From contig NZ_JAOPWY010000031.1 of the NCBI RefSeq assembly GCF_025965415.1, positions 1 to 33,295 on the forward strand: a stretch of DNA of 33,295 bases, in the 5' to 3' direction. The DNA comes from Nocardioides sp. GTDB lineage: Bacteria; Actinomycetota; Actinomycetes; Propionibacteriales; Nocardioidaceae. Position 1 is the stretch's first letter, and the number at the start of each line of letters is the position of its first letter. This document shows positions 30,776 through 33,295 of this stretch, piece by piece. The notes beneath the pieces are model-generated. The model was not told the DNA's origin. It searched no databases and saw only the letters and a program-made list of their open reading frames with translations. Position numbers and translations under genes: made by a program.

Positions 30776-31227
30776 GGTGAGCTCCTTGGCTGCGGCGGTC
30801 TGGCCCGCCGCCTCTGCCTCTGTTCTCCAGCACCCCGGTACCTGTCGCGCTTTTCCTTGGTATCCATCGGGTATCCGTCCCGGTGACGCTGCTCTCCGAC
30901 GGGAGGACGCTGGCGAGGTGGGCACCACCGCTCTCGGTCCGCTGACTGTCTGCGGCGTACTCCACGCGCCAGGGCCCAGCCCGTGAGCGCCAAGGAGCCG
31001 ATGGGACGCGCGGTTCTCAGGGGGCGCCACTGCATGGGTAGGTCAGACCACCCAATGCCGCATAGGTCCTCGGGTCTGATCGCCGGACTGCCGTTGCCCG
31101 TATTGCAGTCACCGACCGCAAGTGTGCGCATCAACTCGCTCACAGAGCCGACAGTCCTCGGGTCGAGGCGGACACGGTCTGCGCCGTCGCAATCGCATGT
31201 CACCCCACGTCCGGTTGCGCCGCGTCC
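30776..31227 (-). other. Gene-poor region upstream of the 100-aa protein
   Basis: This 452-nt stretch should hold the promoter of the small protein gene. A reverse-strand open frame (31203-30772) overlaps the small gene's start and becomes Arg/Gln-rich and repetitive toward its end, so I do not accept it. I see no RNA gene, strong palindrome or terminator. Confidence 0.4.
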
Positions 31228-32889
31228 CTACCTGGGCGTGGCAGTCCACAAGCGGACGGGTTGGCAGGGCAGGTCGACCCTGGAGAACCCGCCGTCACCG
31301 TGGAAGATCACCCGCTGCGAAGGCGCCAGATGAGTGCCTGTCGATGGGTCTTCGCTCGTACCGAGGTTCCGTGCATACCTCGGATGCGCTCCACCAGAGA
31401 CCTGTAGCCGGATCCGGACTCCGGGTTTGAAGCGGTGGGCGATTGCGTCGAGCCGGAGCTGGATCGGCCCGTTCGGTTGATCGGGTTTCAGTCTCGTGAA
31501 CCCATCGCTCACGTTGATGGATCGACCGTCCTGCCTGACTTCGCACAGTCTGACGAAGAAATCGGCGTGTGGATTGTCGGTCTCGTACACCAACTCGACG
31601 CGGGGGCTGCCGATAACCTCCATAGGCTCGACCAGAGGTGTGCTGGTGAAGATGAGAACGTCCGATCGCTCCTCCAGTTTGCGGTTGTCGCGGTGACCCC
31701 CGATCGTCGGGTTGATCACACGGCCGCCAACAGCCGGAGTGGGATCCGCGGGGTCGTAGGTGAACGCCGTTGGGCTGTTGCGTGGCGGCGGCACGGTCTC
31801 GCTGAGCCCACCGTCGGGCTGGGGGTAGAGCACGCGCTCCTCGGTCGGTGGCGGCCAAGTCGCAAGGTGGCGCCATTCCTTGGCTCCTGTCACGAAGATG
31901 CGGACAGGCCTCGGCCGTTGGCGGTCACTGGTCGCGCTGAGATGTTCGGCGAGCCAGTCGAGGGCCTCGGTCATGACCGTTCCGGCGCCCTTCGTGGCGG
32001 TCTGGACGTGGGTCCATGGTCCGATGGTGAGTCCGACCGCCACACCTCGCCGCTGGAGCCGCTCGTACTGCTCGAGCATCTGAGCGGGGAATCGGTCCTG
32101 CCACCCCGTTTGCAACAGGACCGGGACAGTAACCCTCGCGAGTGCCGGCCCCAGGCGCATGTTGCGCCACACGGGATCCTCAGGATCCGTGGCTTGGAGC
32201 CAGTCCCGGTACGGCATGCCACTGTCCGAGAGGACGGTGTCCTGTGCCCGCGTCAGCGGGAGGTCTTCGAAGGCAGGTCTCAGCCGTCGGCTCGCCGTCA
32301 CCCCGCGCAGGATCCCCCGGGCCGCACCGACGTCGAGGTGACCGAGACCGTCCATCAGGTTCGCGACTTCTTCGAGCGAGAAGGCTCCGGCACCATGGAC
32401 GACCCAGTGCGCGTCGTGTGCGGAGATGGCTACGACCGCCGTCGCCAGCTCCGGGGGAGGATCCAGCATCACCGCCCACGCCGTGTGCCCCGCGTACGAG
32501 GCTCCCCACAGCGCGAAGCGGCCGCCGAACCAGGGTTGCTGTCGCAGCCAGGCGACGGCATCAGCACCGTCGGCGATCTCCTGGCTGAACGGGTCGAAGT
32601 CCCCACCCGACCCGAACGTTCCGCGGCAGCTCTGATTGACCACGTGGTAGCCGTGACTGGCAAAGAAGCCCGCGGTGAGTTGTGCGATCAACCCATCACG
32701 GCCGTACGGAGTGCGGATCAGTATTGCGCCCGACGATGTGCCCACGGGGACATACACGTCAGTCAGGAGCTGCACGCCGTCACGCATTCGGACGCGTTCA
32801 TGAGACACGGTGTAGTCGTGGCGGCCCGACGGCATCCGCAGGATCCGAGCAATCGCTGGCCCGAGCGGAAGCCGCAGGCGGGGCTCCAT
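31228..32889 (-). CDS. CocE/NonD-family hydrolase (X-Pro dipeptidyl-peptidase-like)
   Basis: The 553-aa alpha/beta hydrolase starts its catalytic domain at VSHERVRMRDGVQLLTDVYVP. The motifs QSCRGTFGSGGDFDPF and DGADAVAWLRQQPW are typical of the CocE/X-Pro dipeptidyl-peptidase family. The likely triad is Ser131 in GASYAG, Asp265 in TGWQDRF and His294 in PWTHV. The C-terminal third is the family's jelly-roll domain (DVLIFTSTPLVEPMEVIGSPRVELVYE, ADFFVRLCEV). Natural substrates may be proline peptides, esters or amides; no signal peptide is visible, so it is probably cytoplasmic. ATG 32889 leaves a 14-nt gap after the superoxide dismutase gene, while the in-frame start at 32934 would overlap it and adds nothing conserved. 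Confidence 0.92.
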   Translation of the reverse strand: MEPRLRLPLGPAIARILRMPSGRHDYTVSHERVRMRDGVQLLTDVYVPVGTSSGAILIRTPYGRDGLIAQLTAGFFASHGYHVVNQSCRGTFGSGGDFDPFSQEIADGADAVAWLRQQPWFGGRFALWGASYAGHTAWAVMLDPPPELATAVVAISAHDAHWVVHGAGAFSLEEVANLMDGLGHLDVGAARGILRGVTASRRLRPAFEDLPLTRAQDTVLSDSGMPYRDWLQATDPEDPVWRNMRLGPALARVTVPVLLQTGWQDRFPAQMLEQYERLQRRGVAVGLTIGPWTHVQTATKGAGTVMTEALDWLAEHLSATSDRQRPRPVRIFVTGAKEWRHLATWPPPTEERVLYPQPDGGLSETVPPPRNSPTAFTYDPADPTPAVGGRVINPTIGGHRDNRKLEERSDVLIFTSTPLVEPMEVIGSPRVELVYETDNPHADFFVRLCEVRQDGRSINVSDGFTRLKPDQPNGPIQLRLDAIAHRFKPGVRIRLQVSGGAHPRYARNLGTSEDPSTGTHLAPSQRVIFHGDGGFSRVDLPCQPVRLWTATPR

Positions 32890-32903
32890 CCCACCCTCGC
32901 TGC

Positions 32904-33295
32904 TCAGTGAACGAGTGGGGCGATCACACCGCACGCCACGCGGCCGCCCGCGTCGCCGGTGCTGAGCGTCGTGGTGTCCGGTCCTGCCACACCGCCGACC
33001 GTGTACCGGCTCGGGATGTTGGCAAGGTTGTCGCGGCCGGCGTGCACCATCACTGCGGACCCGTCCACGTCGCGCAGACTGTCCAGGCTGAACCGGTCGG
33101 TGGCGAAGCTGGTGTACGCGTGACCGTCGGCGGTCACCAGCAGCGGTGGCATGTCGCCGGCGTGGTCGCCGTGATTCAGCAGCGTGGGGTTGTAGTGGCC
33201 GCCGGCGGACATGAAGGGCCCGGTCGGCGCCGCCGGGTCACACACTCCGACCGCGTGGATGTGGAATCCGTGGAAGCCCGGCGTCAAACCCTGAG
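32904..33295 (-). CDS. sodC: Cu-Zn superoxide dismutase, C-terminal part (5' end beyond window)
   Basis: About 130 C-terminal residues are present, entering from the right edge as QGLTPGFHGFHIHAVGVC. The copper ligands of HGFHIH, the zinc/bridging region SAGGHYNPTLLNHGDHAGDMPPL, the fourth copper His in VMVHAGRDN and the disulfide Cys pair (GVC and VACGV) are all present, so the visible part should be functional. The enzyme dismutates superoxide and in Gram-positive bacteria is usually exported or lipid-anchored; its N-terminus is outside the window. It lies 14 nt upstream of the CocE-type gene on the same strand. Confidence 0.95.
   Translation of the reverse strand, partial: QGLTPGFHGFHIHAVGVCDPAAPTGPFMSAGGHYNPTLLNHGDHAGDMPPLLVTADGHAYTSFATDRFSLDSLRDVDGSAVMVHAGRDNLANIPSRYTVGGVAGPDTTTLSTGDAGGRVACGVIAPLVH

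Noticed and set aside
30772..31203. Reverse-strand frame of 143 codons upstream of the 100-aa gene
   Set aside because: It overlaps the start of a better supported gene, becomes Arg/Gln repetitive and has no family.
31435..32910. Forward open frame of 491 codons opposite the CocE-type gene
   Set aside because: The reverse strand carries the full hydrolase triad and family motifs; the forward product matches nothing and has antisense composition.

Overview
The window is high-GC (about 70%) actinobacterial DNA. It has frequent GTG starts, ATGA/GTGA overlaps between genes, and several genes whose start codon lies 6-7 nt after a TANNNT box. The aroB/aroQ/efp/nusB set, the GAF-ANTAR and DUF1206 proteins, the actinobacterial LigB-type ligase and an extragenic repeat of a kind I associate with Nocardioides suggest Nocardioidaceae (Propionibacteriales). 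This placement is inferred from protein motifs and was not computed.

Layout. (1) 1-6.7 kb: remains of a shikimate/translation cluster. Two different aroB 3' halves stand head to head at the left edge. They are followed by a DUF402 gene, aroQ, a 93-aa protein, a GAF-ANTAR regulator, a PhzF-family enzyme, a reverse-strand NAD(P)-binding protein, a repeat cluster, then efp and nusB. (2) 6.7-15.2 kb: ordinary chromosome with a DUF1206 membrane protein, a TetR regulator, a secreted trypsin-like protease, a GNAT enzyme, a 721-aa secreted protein with a Pro-Thr linker, an ATP-dependent DNA ligase, a PaiB-like FMN-binding protein and an unknown 213-aa protein. (3) 15.2-20.2 kb: an accessory block of three reverse-strand genes flanked by gene-poor DNA. 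These are a HEPN/ApeA-like protein, an Ala/Lys-rich protein with two DxDGDG repeats, and a PD-(D/E)XK nuclease-like protein; the last two overlap and look like one operon. (4) 20.2-24.5 kb: one giant SARP/BTAD - STAND NTPase - transmembrane - WD40 protein. (5) 24.6-30.3 kb: a complete five-gene oligopeptide ABC importer with tight overlaps, a CRP-like palindrome upstream, and an intercistronic stem-loop after the binding-protein gene. (6) 30.4-33.3 kb: a small membrane-anchored or secreted protein, a CocE/NonD-family hydrolase, and the 3' part of a Cu-Zn superoxide dismutase gene, all on the reverse strand.

How the parts may work together. aroB and aroQ are consecutive-pathway shikimate enzymes, and efp/nusB is their usual translation/transcription neighbour in actinobacteria. 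The importer and the CocE-type hydrolase could form a peptide-use module (inference). The best candidate for an undescribed system is the 16957-19717 nuclease plus DxDGDG-protein pair, possibly together with the adjacent HEPN gene. Its role in defence is inferred from domain types and neighbourhood, not shown. No tRNA, rRNA, CRISPR array, transposase or integrase was recognised.
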